Shown here piece after piece: positions 1 to 8,125 of a DNA stretch of 64,000 nt. Under the pieces are notes generated by a model that ran no database searches, was not told where the DNA came from, and was given only the letters and a program-made list of their open reading frames with translations. Where the stretch lies: NCBI GenBank assembly GCA_900176545.1, contig FWXP01000005.1, positions 62,001 through 126,000 of the forward strand. Direction: 5' to 3'. This DNA is from Oscillospiraceae bacterium (lineage in GTDB: Bacteria; Bacillota; Clostridia; Saccharofermentanales; Saccharofermentanaceae). Position 1 is the first letter of the stretch. Each line of letters starts with the position of its first letter. A program made the translations under genes and the position numbers.

Positions 1-1
1 C

Positions 2-223
2 ATAAGCATGTGGGGATATTTCGGATATGAATTATTATTCGGTATTCCCGTGGTCGGATTCATCATCCTTCTCGTATTTGCTTTCGGAGGAACATCCAAT
101 AAGAATCTCAAGAACTTCGCAAGATCCAAGTTCTGCGTATTCATCATCGCGACGATCCTCAGCATCATACTGGCTGTTACCGGTATCGCGACAGGTATTG
201 CTGCCGAGATATTAAATCAGTGA
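2..223 (+). CDS. C-terminal part of a small membrane protein (cut by window edge)
   Basis: The reading frame is open from the left edge, so the Met at position 8 may be internal and the gene may begin outside the window. The visible 73 residues hold two hydrophobic segments, roughly residues 8-28 and 44-68, joined by a short basic stretch (SNKNLKNFARSKF). This pattern resembles the tail of zinc-ribbon plus transmembrane proteins common in Clostridia, but no zinc ribbon is visible here, so the family is a guess. The stop codon overlaps the stop of the convergent patatin gene by a few bases, leaving no room for a terminator. Function unknown. Confidence 0.55.
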   Translation: MSMWGYFGYELLFGIPVVGFIILLVFAFGGTSNKNLKNFARSKFCVFIIATILSIILAVTGIATGIAAEILNQ

Positions 224-1068
224 TCAAGAAATGATCTGACGGCATCAAGAGAAGATGTTGCCGTATCACGACCGATATCATAGACTCTCTGCATCTGCAG
301 GGAGTCTTTTTCTAAGGCTCCGATACCTAAGGCTTCGGGCGGTCTTATGACGAATGCGTCGCCCGACTCTTCACGCACCTTTACATAGGTAGTCTGTGCG
401 TTATACATCAGATGCCTGGTCCTTATACGCTCTATCGTGTTTGGATACTTATGAAGCGTAGTCTTTATAAGGGGCATTACTTTCTTATAACTGTGCTTTA
501 CGTAAGATAAGGGCTGCGTCAGGATGACGACATTCTTCTCATAGCCCTGCTTCTCCATGAACTCCAAAGGGATGGAATCGGTTATGCCACCGTCAAGAAG
601 ATGATGTTCTCCCAGTTTTACAACCTTAGAGGCCAGAGGCATGGAAGCGGAAGCTCTTATCCACTCCAGATCTTCGCAGCCGCCGTCAGTCATCTTGTGG
701 TAGACGGGCTCGCCCTTAACACAGTCCGTTGCTACAACATAGAATTCCATGGGGTCATTGACGAAAGTATCCGTGTCGAATATATCCAGCTTGTCGGGAA
801 GTTCGTGATAGCAGAAATCGGCTCCGTAGAGATCTCCCGTAAGAAGGAGGGAACGATATGACCTGTATCGCCATTCTTCGCAGAAGCGCTTGTTATAGCG
901 GATGGTCCTTCCTATCTGGTGTGACTTGATATTGACGCCGAAGCACGCGCCTGCGGATACTCCTACGGCACCGTCGAAAGTGATGCCGTTTTCCATAAAT
1001 ACATCGAGTACGCCTGCGGTAAATAAGCCGCGCATCGCCCCGCCTTCCAATACAAGTCCTTTACGCAT
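217..1068 (-). CDS. Patatin-like phospholipase family protein
   Basis: A predicted cytoplasmic acyl hydrolase of 283 residues. The N terminus carries the oxyanion-hole motif GGAMRG (about residues 9-14) and the nucleophile elbow GVSAG with Ser38; the second dyad residue is the Asp of the DGG motif (LLDGGITDS, near residue 160). This is the complete Ser-Asp dyad of the patatin/YjjU type. I chose the Met at 1068 because the oxyanion motif lies close to the N terminus in this family; a longer frame to 1206 would run through the fur promoter. No signal peptide or membrane segment is seen. It diverges from the zur operon across 98 bp, so the Fur-type box there could influence it too. The lipid substrate is not predictable. 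Confidence 0.85.
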   Translation of the reverse strand: MRKGLVLEGGAMRGLFTAGVLDVFMENGITFDGAVGVSAGACFGVNIKSHQIGRTIRYNKRFCEEWRYRSYRSLLLTGDLYGADFCYHELPDKLDIFDTDTFVNDPMEFYVVATDCVKGEPVYHKMTDGGCEDLEWIRASASMPLASKVVKLGEHHLLDGGITDSIPLEFMEKQGYEKNVVILTQPLSYVKHSYKKVMPLIKTTLHKYPNTIERIRTRHLMYNAQTTYVKVREESGDAFVIRPPEALGIGALEKDSLQMQRVYDIGRDTATSSLDAVRSFLDH

Positions 1069-1095
1069 GGGGAGATTGTACCATACCCCTTCACC

Positions 1096-1144
1096 TTGAC
1101 AAAATACCCGTGCATAGTAAAATGTGAAAATGATTCTCATAATT
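1096..1144 (+). promoter_or_regulatory. Promoter of the zur-znu operon with overlapping Fur/Zur-type operator
   Basis: A sigma-A promoter can be read as TTGACA (1096-1101), a 16-bp spacer and TAAAAT (1118-1123). Immediately downstream, 1126-1144 reads GAAAATGATTCTCATAATT and matches the classical 19-bp Fur box at 14 of 19 positions, with an ATGA-N3-TCAT core. The predicted start of transcription falls inside the box, so a bound Fur-family protein would block the promoter. This fits autoregulation of the first gene. Metal identity (Zn, Fe or Mn) cannot be told from the box alone. Confidence 0.75.
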
Positions 1145-1166
1145 ATAAACAAGTGAGGGACGCACC

Positions 1167-1580
1167 GTGGCATACAAGACAAAGCACAAGGAAGAGCTCC
1201 TTTCATATCTTGAATCCATCCCCGGTAAGCACGTTACCGCCGGAGAGATCTGCTCCTGTATGAAGGAGGGAGGAAGCTCCATCGGAACTGCGACTGTATA
1301 CAGACAGCTGGAGAAGCTGGTATCCGAAGGCCTTCTTAACAAGTATGTAGTAGACGAAGGCTCAAGTGCCTGCTATGAATTCGTGCCGGAGAAGGATCAT
1401 CTCTGCAAGGAGAGGTGTTACCACTTGAAGTGTGAAGCCTGCGGCAAGCTCATACATATGGAGTGTGACGAAGTAGAGTCCCTTATGGACCATATAAAGG
1501 CACACCACGGCTTTAACGTGAACCTCAAGAGGACCGTATTCTACGGTATGTGCGAGGAGTGTATCAATGGCGCTTCTTAA
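1167..1580 (+). CDS. zur: Fur-family metalloregulator, probably Zur
   Basis: A 137-residue Fur-family repressor. The N-terminal winged helix spans about residues 1-75 (the ATVYRQLEKL recognition region is typical). The C-terminal dimerisation domain has structural zinc cysteines C89/C92 and C129/C132, plus two extra cysteines at 80 and 84. The start is a GTG at 1167 with GAGGGA six bases upstream. It heads an operon with an ABC ATPase and permease of the ZnuCB type, which argues for zinc sensing rather than iron or peroxide. The gene overlaps znuC by 14 bp. The Fur-type operator over its promoter suggests autorepression. A manganese or iron sensor remains possible. Confidence 0.85.
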   Translation: MAYKTKHKEELLSYLESIPGKHVTAGEICSCMKEGGSSIGTATVYRQLEKLVSEGLLNKYVVDEGSSACYEFVPEKDHLCKERCYHLKCEACGKLIHMECDEVESLMDHIKAHHGFNVNLKRTVFYGMCEECINGAS

Positions 1581-2238
1581 GTGTACTGACCTTACATTGG
1601 GATATGAGAACATAGTACTGACCGAACACCTGGACTTTGAAGTAAATGCAGGTGAATACTGGTGTATCACTGGAGAGAACGGAACGGGTAAGTCAACTTT
1701 CATGAAGACCATCCTCGGCCTTCGAAAGCCGCTTGCAGGCACCATCTCCTACGGTGACGGTCTTGAGAAGAACAAGATAGGTTATCTTCCCCAGCAGACA
1801 CAGCTGCAGAAGGATTTCCCCGCTTCAGTCACGGAAGTTGTCATATCGGGATTCCAGGGCAAGACGGGACTTCGCCCTTTCTATACTAAGGAGGAGAAGG
1901 CCGGTGCCTTGAAGAATATGGAAAGGCTCGGCATAGAGGACCTCTCTAAGAGATGCTATCGTGAGCTCTCGGGAGGTCAGCAGCAAAGAGTTCTTCTTGC
2001 AAGGGCACTTTGCGCCACAGGCAAGATCCTGCTCCTGGACGAGCCTGTCACGGGTCTTGATCCCAAGGCTACGGAGGAGCTCTACGAACTCATAAAGAAG
2101 CTCAACAGGGAAGATAAGATAACCATAATAATGATCACACACGATGTAGAGGCTCCGAGGAAGTATGCGACGCATGTCATGAACTTCGGAGAGAAGATCA
2201 CCAAGGAGGAGATATCAAGTGGCAGATACATGGTCTAA
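1567..2238 (+). CDS. znuC: Metal ABC transporter ATPase, ZnuC-like
   Basis: ATP-binding subunit of a high-affinity metal importer (223 residues). All nucleotide-binding motifs are present: Walker A GENGTGKST (36-44), Q-loop YLPQQ (73-77), signature LSGGQQQR (134-141), Walker B ILLLDE (154-159) and the switch His in ITHD. Length is normal for the ZnuC/AdcC family. It overlaps zur upstream by 14 bp and the permease downstream by 20 bp, so translation is probably coupled through all three. No periplasmic-type substrate-binding protein gene (znuA/adcA) is in this operon; it must be supplied from elsewhere. Confidence 0.88.
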   Translation: MALLKCTDLTLGYENIVLTEHLDFEVNAGEYWCITGENGTGKSTFMKTILGLRKPLAGTISYGDGLEKNKIGYLPQQTQLQKDFPASVTEVVISGFQGKTGLRPFYTKEEKAGALKNMERLGIEDLSKRCYRELSGGQQQRVLLARALCATGKILLLDEPVTGLDPKATEELYELIKKLNREDKITIIMITHDVEAPRKYATHVMNFGEKITKEEISSGRYMV

Positions 2239-3070
2239 GTTCATCGAATATCTCCAGATCCCTTTTGTAAGATATGCTCTTATCGTAGGTGTACTGATCG
2301 CACTTTGTGCCTCACTTCTTGGAGTGACTCTCGTATTGAAGAGATTCTCCTTTATCGGTGACGGACTGTCGCACGTAGCTTTCGGAGCTATATCGGTAGC
2401 TACCGTGATAGGCTTATCCAACGATACGCTCTTTACCATGGGCGTGACCGTACTGTGCGCCATACTTATCCTCGGCGGCAGCAGATATACCAAGATCAAG
2501 GGAGACGCATCCGTCGCCATGATCTCGGTAAGTGCCCTTGCCATGGGCTATCTTCTCATGAACGTATTCCCAACGTCCGGCAATGTATCCGGAGACGTGT
2601 GCAGTACGCTCTTCGGATCAGCCCTTATCCTTACGTTATCCAAGGAAGACGTTATCTTATGTATAGCAGTCTCAGTGGTGGTAGTATTGCTCTTCCTGTT
2701 CTTCTATAACAAGCTCTTCGCGGTTACTTTCGACGGCGATTTTGCACGTGCTACGGGAACGAAGGCAGATATCTATAATCTTATAATCGCTGCCATTATC
2801 GCGGTCATCGTAGTACTTGCAATGAACCTTGTAGGTTCTCTTCTCATATCGGCTCTTGTCGTATTCCCGGCTATGTCCGCCATGAGGGTATTCAAGAGCT
2901 TCAGGTCGGTAACCATCTGTTCTGCAGTGATATCGGTCCTTTGCGCACTTACGGGAATGGTCATCGCCATCGTAGCGGGTACTCCCGTAGGTTCGACTAT
3001 CGTAGTCACGGATATAGCGGTATTCGTTATCTTCTCCATTGCAGGAAAGATAACGGGACGCACGGTGTGA
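2219..3070 (+). CDS. znuB: Metal ABC transporter permease, ZnuB-like (ABC-3 family)
   Basis: Membrane subunit of the zinc/manganese importer (283 residues, about eight hydrophobic segments). The LKRFSFIGDGLSHVAFGAI stretch near residues 40-58 is the characteristic conserved region of the ABC-3 permease family, and LLISALVVFPAMSA near residue 200 is a second family hallmark. The start is a GTG at 2219 with a strong AAGGAGGA eight bases upstream, inside the end of znuC. Transcribed with zur and znuC and followed after one base by a yitT-like gene. It should act as a homodimer in the cytoplasmic membrane. Confidence 0.88.
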   Translation: MADTWSKFIEYLQIPFVRYALIVGVLIALCASLLGVTLVLKRFSFIGDGLSHVAFGAISVATVIGLSNDTLFTMGVTVLCAILILGGSRYTKIKGDASVAMISVSALAMGYLLMNVFPTSGNVSGDVCSTLFGSALILTLSKEDVILCIAVSVVVVLLFLFFYNKLFAVTFDGDFARATGTKADIYNLIIAAIIAVIVVLAMNLVGSLLISALVVFPAMSAMRVFKSFRSVTICSAVISVLCALTGMVIAIVAGTPVGSTIVVTDIAVFVIFSIAGKITGRTV

Positions 3071-3071
3071 T

Positions 3072-3968
3072 ATGGGGAAGAAAGAGAACGGGTTATTGAG
3101 ATTAAAGGAACTTAAGCTGTCCAGGTTCTTCTGGATGACATTGGCAGGCTTGATAAGTGCCGTTGGGATCACGACTTTCCTGGCTCCTGTTCATCTGTAT
3201 GACAGCGGTATCGCCGGAACGTCGCTTCTATTATCGCAGTTGACACCGCCTTTTATGTCTTTGTCACTGTTTCTCATCATCCTTAATATCCCGCTTCTTG
3301 TATACGGATATAAGAAAGAAGGCTTTGCATTCACCGTTTATTCCATCTACGCAGTTCTGGTCTATTCGATATGCGCCTGGATAATAGAAGATATCCTTCC
3401 CATAGACGTAGCTGAAGCTTCTCCCTTTGCCGGTAAGGACCTTCTTCTTTGTGCCATATTCGGAGGACTCATATGCGGACTGGGATCCGGCATAGCAGTC
3501 AGGCACGGCGGTGCAATAGACGGAGTAGAGGTCATGGCCGTAATCTTTGCCAAGAAGCTGAACCTTACCGTAGGCACCTTCATGATGTGTTATAACGTGA
3601 TCCTCTATGTTATCTGCGGCATCATATTAAGGAGCTGGACACTGCCCTTATATTCCATCGTCACATACTATGCGGCACTGCAGACTATCGACTTCGTAGC
3701 TGAAGGTCTGGACAGATCCAAAGCCGTCATGATCATTACCGATAAAGCCGATAAGGTCTCCATGGCGCTCATAAAGGAATTCGGAAGCGGAACTACAAAG
3801 CTCCCTGCCAGAGGCGGATTTACCAACAAGGAGAAAGCCATAGTCTATTTTGTAGTCAACAGATTCCAGATAGCCAAGATGAGGGATATCGTTCACGGCA
3901 TCGATCCCAAGGCTTTCATGACCATTACCGAAGTGGCGGATATATACAAATACGAACCTGAAGATTGA
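3072..3968 (+). CDS. YitT family membrane protein
   Basis: A 298-residue membrane protein with five to six hydrophobic segments in the first 200 residues and a soluble C-terminal DUF2179 domain (about 215-295) containing GGFTNKEKAIVYFVVNRFQI. This two-part layout is diagnostic of the YitT family, whose function is unsettled. It starts one base after the znuB stop, so it is very probably co-transcribed with the metal transporter and under the same operator. That placement makes a link to metal homeostasis worth noting but does not prove one. A bidirectional terminator follows. Confidence 0.85.
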   Translation: MGKKENGLLRLKELKLSRFFWMTLAGLISAVGITTFLAPVHLYDSGIAGTSLLLSQLTPPFMSLSLFLIILNIPLLVYGYKKEGFAFTVYSIYAVLVYSICAWIIEDILPIDVAEASPFAGKDLLLCAIFGGLICGLGSGIAVRHGGAIDGVEVMAVIFAKKLNLTVGTFMMCYNVILYVICGIILRSWTLPLYSIVTYYAALQTIDFVAEGLDRSKAVMIITDKADKVSMALIKEFGSGTTKLPARGGFTNKEKAIVYFVVNRFQIAKMRDIVHGIDPKAFMTITEVADIYKYEPED

Positions 3969-3976
3969 CAGGATAT

Positions 3977-4013
3977 AAAAAGAGCGATGGCCCGAAGGTC
4001 ACCGCTCTTTTTA
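3977..4013. terminator. Bidirectional intrinsic terminator
   Basis: A 12-bp stem, AGAGCGATGGCC against GGTCACCGCTCT with one A-C mismatch and one G-U pair, closed by a CGAA loop. It is flanked by A4 on the left and T5 on the right. It sits between the convergent yitT-like and surface-protein genes and can serve both strands. Confidence 0.85.
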
Positions 4014-4034
4014 TAGTGTTACGAGGTCATTGGC

Positions 4035-6815
4035 TTAGTTGTGTTCTTTCTTCGACTTCCTTACATAGAATACGAAGCAAAGGGCTGCAGCTGCGATCAC
4101 TATGGTTCCTACAAGTACAGTAGCATTTCCGGACTCGCCTGTGCTGGGTGTTGAAGAAGTACCGGAAGGAGCTGCCGTAGGTGTAGCTGCGGGAGCCGTA
4201 GTTGTTGTCTCCTCGGAAGAAGCGGTGGTAGGATCTGCCTCTTCGTTCTGGACTCTGGATGCACCGAGGATGCTGGGTGCGGGAGCCGTAGTCTCAGAAG
4301 GAGCTGTTGTAGTAGTTGTTGTAGGTCTTGTAGCAGCAGATGCGTCAACGGAAGGCTCTGTAGCTGTCGTAGCGGCAGTTGTTGCTGCTGTTGCATCGAC
4401 TGAAGGCGCAGTCGTTGTCTCGGTCGTAGTTGTTGTAGCCGAAGGAGCTGCTGTTGTCTCAGAGGGAGCTGCAGTCTGTGTAGGAGTGCTGGTCTCTGTA
4501 GGCTGGGTCGGCTGAGGATTAGAGCCGGTTACGATCTCGGAATTTGCGATATAGAGATCATAAGAAGCTCTTGTATTGGAGATGACTTCTACGCTGTATG
4601 TACTGCCGTTATAAGTTACGGTAGAAGGATAAGTTGAATTGCTGCTCTCTGAGAAGATGATGAACCTGGGAGCATCGTCGAGCTGATATCCCGAAGGTGC
4701 ATCTGTCTCGGTGATCATGTAGCATGTTCCTCTTGCGATGTTGTTGATGCTGATCCTTCCTGATGCATCCGTAGTAGCAGAAGTAAAGGCACTTACTGAA
4801 GTTACATTGCTACCGGAAAGAGCAGCTGTCTGTATGCTGAACTGAGCTCCGGAAAGAACTTCAGTCGTAGAATCGTCATCGTGCTTGATGATGTTCAATG
4901 TAGCTGCTCCTATAACGGAGGAAGAGCTTGCGGAGTTATCGTATACCCTTGAACGGATGACAACTGTTCCGTCCTCGCCGCTTGTTACTACGCCTCTGAG
5001 TGCGCATGTATTTGTTGCATTGGTATCGTCGAGAGTGGAACCTGCTACCAGGTTGACTGCTGCGCTGTATGTAACGATATATGCCTGCTGGTCATTAAGA
5101 GTAAGTGTGAATGTATGAGTAGCAGGATCGTATGTGAGGGTGTCGTTGGGGATGACATTACCGTAGATATCCTTTACGATCACGGAGCCCGTAACAAGAT
5201 CCAATGCGCTTCCCATAGTATCGGTAAGTGTAAGTGTATTGCTGTTAGGATCAAGATCCATAGCTGCAGGGTTAACGCTTACGGTGTAGTTGGCATAAGG
5301 AGCGGTAGATGCATTATAGATACCGACCTTATCTACCTCTGCGGGCTTTGTATAATCGATGCTGTCTGCTCTTGTGCTGTCGTATACGCCGTTGTAGTAG
5401 AGAGAAGCCGTGTTCTCGTAGTGAACAGTCTCCTGTGTCTGGGAGTCTACATGTGTAAGATACTCGATGTAGATACCGTTATTTACTGCCTTGAGGTTAG
5501 CTATGAACTCGGGAGTAAAGTCAAATCTTACGACTGTCCTGCCCTGGTCGTTAACGGAAGTAGTGATGGTAACCTGATCTGCAGCATTGAAGCTCGCATA
5601 ACCCGGGTCACCGCTGTATACGATAACGTTAGCGGGATCGAAAGAGTTGTTCTGAGGGAGAGTATCTACGATATATCCCTCGCTTATGGTATCGTTAGTG
5701 ATCTTATTAACGTAGAGCTGCCATCTGATATATCCGTATGTAAGCTCGTCGCCGTAAGGAGCGGAACGCCACTTCATGAAGCTGTATCCGGAACCGTATA
5801 TAGCGGTAAGCTTTACTACGGGAGTGGGGACCTGATCGCTGTTTACGGCAACCTTGTTGGTAACAGTACCTTCGTATCCGTTGGGATAGTAATCGTTTGC
5901 ATTGGAAAGACCGTTGATAAAAGCAGTAGCCTGATCGTAGTCGTACATCTCGTCTCTGACCTGTACACGATAGGATACATATACTGTCTGGCCGTCAGAG
6001 AGATTGTTGATGGTAGTAGAGAAGGATCTTCCGTCACCTGCTTCCATGGCAAATCCCGTGTGGTCTGTGAATACAGAGTTGGGATCGAGGCCGGAGTCGG
6101 TATAGATAACGGGCATGCCGCCGTAGAGTTCCATACCGGGCCACATGGTATCTCTTACGACGATATTTGTCTGATCGCCGTGAGCTGTAACAGGGATCGT
6201 GCATGTATAGATATGTGCACTGTCGTCCTGAACATGGAATACCTTATCTACCGCAAGGCTTTCAGTAGTCGTGGGAGGGACAACATGAACAGTGATATCT
6301 GCTATGCCCTCGAAAGATATATCCACATCAGCAGGAGCTCTTCCGCCGTTGGGATCGCTCTCGATAGAACCTGCAAAAGCGAGATGTCCGTGACGGGAAT
6401 CTTCTGCACAGAAATCTTCTGATGTGTAGTTAAGCCTTATCTGATGACCTACGATCTCGTAGTCACCGATGTCGTCGTTGCCGTTCATGATATCGCCTGT
6501 CTTCTGCTCGAAGGAGATGATATCGGGAAGGTTATATACAAGTACATCGCTTGTAGTAAGCGTAAATCCGTCGGGGATCTCCCAGTTAAGATCACATATC
6601 AATGTGTCTCCGTAAGAGATAGTGGGATCTTGTGTGTTGATAAGATCTACTCCGCCGCATTCGAGCGTAGCTGTAAGCGAACCGCCGTCGGTAGCGGTAA
6701 CAAGAGATATCTCGTTATCTCCGTCGATGGCATTGACTGCAGCAGCCGGTGATAATGTAAATGCCATAGCTGCGACCGTGATAGAAGAATAGAGCTTGAG
6801 CATTCCTCTCTTCAT
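4035..6815 (-). CDS. SpaA-type, cell-wall-anchored surface protein
   Basis: A 926-residue secreted protein. It starts at the ATG at 6815 with GAGGAGG ten bases upstream; a more distal Met lacks a ribosome binding site. Order of parts: a signal peptide of about 30 residues ending near AVNA; a long beta-rich region with repeated isopeptide/DUF11-like modules (to about 640); a SpaA-like domain near 650-750 with GAQFSI and TETDAPSGYQL; a Thr/Ala/Ser/Pro linker of about 130 residues; and TPSTGE followed by a hydrophobic helix and a KSKKEH tail. The last three elements form a variant LPXTG sorting signal, so the protein should be anchored by a sortase. No sortase or partner pilin lies in the window, so a stand-alone adhesin is as likely as a pilin. 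Confidence 0.82.
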   Translation of the reverse strand: MKRGMLKLYSSITVAAMAFTLSPAAAVNAIDGDNEISLVTATDGGSLTATLECGGVDLINTQDPTISYGDTLICDLNWEIPDGFTLTTSDVLVYNLPDIISFEQKTGDIMNGNDDIGDYEIVGHQIRLNYTSEDFCAEDSRHGHLAFAGSIESDPNGGRAPADVDISFEGIADITVHVVPPTTTESLAVDKVFHVQDDSAHIYTCTIPVTAHGDQTNIVVRDTMWPGMELYGGMPVIYTDSGLDPNSVFTDHTGFAMEAGDGRSFSTTINNLSDGQTVYVSYRVQVRDEMYDYDQATAFINGLSNANDYYPNGYEGTVTNKVAVNSDQVPTPVVKLTAIYGSGYSFMKWRSAPYGDELTYGYIRWQLYVNKITNDTISEGYIVDTLPQNNSFDPANVIVYSGDPGYASFNAADQVTITTSVNDQGRTVVRFDFTPEFIANLKAVNNGIYIEYLTHVDSQTQETVHYENTASLYYNGVYDSTRADSIDYTKPAEVDKVGIYNASTAPYANYTVSVNPAAMDLDPNSNTLTLTDTMGSALDLVTGSVIVKDIYGNVIPNDTLTYDPATHTFTLTLNDQQAYIVTYSAAVNLVAGSTLDDTNATNTCALRGVVTSGEDGTVVIRSRVYDNSASSSSVIGAATLNIIKHDDDSTTEVLSGAQFSIQTAALSGSNVTSVSAFTSATTDASGRISINNIARGTCYMITETDAPSGYQLDDAPRFIIFSESSNSTYPSTVTYNGSTYSVEVISNTRASYDLYIANSEIVTGSNPQPTQPTETSTPTQTAAPSETTAAPSATTTTTETTTAPSVDATAATTAATTATEPSVDASAATRPTTTTTTAPSETTAPAPSILGASRVQNEEADPTTASSEETTTTAPAATPTAAPSGTSSTPSTGESGNATVLVGTIVIAAAALCFVFYVRKSKKEHN

Positions 6816-6842
6816 AACGTTAACGTCCTCCTCGTAACCCAT

Positions 6843-7144
6843 AAATTTGATAAAACTGTTAACAAAATGTGAACACCCCGCTAGCCAATATATTAAGATC
6901 GAACGTTAAATATAGAAAGTGGTCAATGTAAACAAAGATTGCCCTGCTCTCATGTATTTATTGGACATAGAGCACGGAACACAGCGGTCAAAAGCATAAA
7001 AAATCTAACCGCCACTCAAGAATTTTTAACACCTGTACAAGTGCTTTGATAGCAATTGTGATATCTCCCATAATTCTCGTGCAAGCGGGTCCGCACTCAC
7101 CACTTTTTTGTTAAATGTATCAAAGGTTTAGTATACGTGCGCGA
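6843..7144. other. Intergenic region between divergent surface-protein and CarD-like genes
   Basis: An AT-rich stretch of about 300 bp with no convincing ORF or RNA gene. It should contain the leftward promoter of the surface protein gene, but I could not find a good -35/-10 pair at proper spacing. The nearest candidates on the minus strand (TTTACA and TTGACC around 6920-6935) lack a convincing -10. No strong hairpin or riboswitch-like element was recognised. Confidence 0.4.
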
Positions 7145-7153
7145 TGCTATAAT
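7145..7153 (+). promoter_or_regulatory. Extended -10 promoter of the carD-like gene
   Basis: The sequence TGCTATAAT is a perfect extended -10 element (TGN then TATAAT at 7148-7153). No good -35 is seen at 17 bp, as expected for an extended -10 promoter. It lies about 48 bp before the start codon. The same TGCTATAAT string occurs before the SseB-like gene, and TGCTATATT before pflB. Confidence 0.65.
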
Positions 7154-7200
7154 TTAAGCGTGGGTATTTTTCCGTTATTCAAAAGAAAAGAGGTTAGAGA

Positions 7201-7713
7201 ATGAATTATACAGTGGGTGAAAGAGTAGTTTATGGTGGTAGCGGAGTCTGTTCGATAGACGATATCAGAGACATCAGTTTTTACCATGAGCGCCCCAAGA
7301 AGTATTACGTTCTCAAGCCCATGTTCGTTAAGCAGGCTTCTACTGTTTATGTTCCTTTTGACAACGAGAAGCTTACGGCTAAGATCAAGCCCGTAATATC
7401 CAAAGATGAAGCTATCGAACTTATCGATGCCATAGGTCAGCAGGACTCCGAGTGGATCGATGACAGGAATCAGCGTAAGGATAAGTTCAACGATCTTCTC
7501 TCCAACGGAACAAGAAAGGAGATCATCGATCTTATCAGCATGATCACAAAGCACAGAGAGTCTCTCGCAGAAGAAGGCAAGGTCCTCAATATGCAGGATG
7601 AGAAGATCCTCGCCGAAGCAGAGAGACGGATGAACGCCGAGTTCGCAGTAGCGCTCGACATGAGACCTGACGAAGTAGTCAGCTACATCACGGACAGACT
7701 TGGCGCCTGCTGA
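7201..7713 (+). CDS. CarD/CdnL-family RNA polymerase-binding regulator
   Basis: A 170-residue protein with an N-terminal CarD/TRCF Tudor-like domain (about 1-65: VGERVVYGGSGVCSI, then YYVLKPMF and VYVPFDNE) and a helical C-terminal half ending with a basic/acidic helix bundle. Known CarD proteins bind the RNA polymerase beta subunit and stabilise open complexes, so a broad effect on transcription is likely. AAGAGG stands seven bases before the start. It appears monocistronic, preceded by an extended -10 promoter and followed by a stable hairpin. Confidence 0.85.
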   Translation: MNYTVGERVVYGGSGVCSIDDIRDISFYHERPKKYYVLKPMFVKQASTVYVPFDNEKLTAKIKPVISKDEAIELIDAIGQQDSEWIDDRNQRKDKFNDLLSNGTRKEIIDLISMITKHRESLAEEGKVLNMQDEKILAEAERRMNAEFAVALDMRPDEVVSYITDRLGAC

Positions 7714-7741
7714 TTAATATTTGCTTTCACAGTTATAACCC

Positions 7742-7782
7742 GAGACCTCGACTTGCTCCTTCTGATTTAAAGTCGGGGTCTC
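7742..7782 (+). other. Stable hairpin after the carD-like gene, without a U-tract
   Basis: GAGACCTCGACTT (7742-7754) pairs with AAGTCGGGGTCTC (7770-7782) in an unbroken 13-bp stem with one G-U pair and a 15-nt loop. A U-run does not follow, so it is not a standard intrinsic terminator. It may protect the 3' end of the mRNA or work with a termination factor. Confidence 0.6.
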
Positions 7783-7858
7783 AACCTTTGTAAGGAAACT
7801 TGACTGCATAATGTCGTAATGATATAAGTATTCCCGCTAAGAGAATGGAGTAGGAATA

Positions 7859-8101
7859 ATTATAATCAAGAACAGTATTTTCAAACACATATGTGTATTT
7901 CTTATTTCTATATTTTTGGTCGGAGTGCTTCCCTGGAGAGAATTAAGAGCAGATGCGAATACTCACGGAGAATACAATTGTGCCCCTTTATCGATAACAT
8001 ACGATCAGATTTCAACCTGGGACTTTACTACCCAAGGGGAATATGTTGTCACCAATATCTCTGAAGAGACAATAAATACTTATGTGATTATTTTAGCGTG
8101 A
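7859..8101 (+). CDS. Short secreted protein or remnant with a non-ATG start
   Basis: The frame is open upstream of any ATG, GTG or TTG. Read from the ATT at 7859 it gives a good signal peptide: a basic start (IIKNSIFKH), then the hydrophobic ICVFLISIFLVGVLPW, then a cleavage-like RADA. GGAG at 7847-7850 stands eight bases before this ATT. The mature part of about 45 residues (YDQISTWDFTTQGEYVVTNISEETINTYVI) looks like the first strands of a cellulose-binding-type beta-sandwich and then stops. I read it as a truncated secreted protein, perhaps a pseudogene. A TTG at 7916 is an alternative start but would cut the signal peptide. Confidence 0.45.
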   Translation: MIIKNSIFKHICVFLISIFLVGVLPWRELRADANTHGEYNCAPLSITYDQISTWDFTTQGEYVVTNISEETINTYVIILA

Positions 8102-8125
8102 AATAGTTATTGGAGGGTTGAATAT

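Noticed and set aside
5115-6422. A 435-codon open frame antisense to the SpaA-type surface protein
   Set aside because: Low-complexity codon mirror of the repeat-rich sense gene, without ribosome site or known domain.
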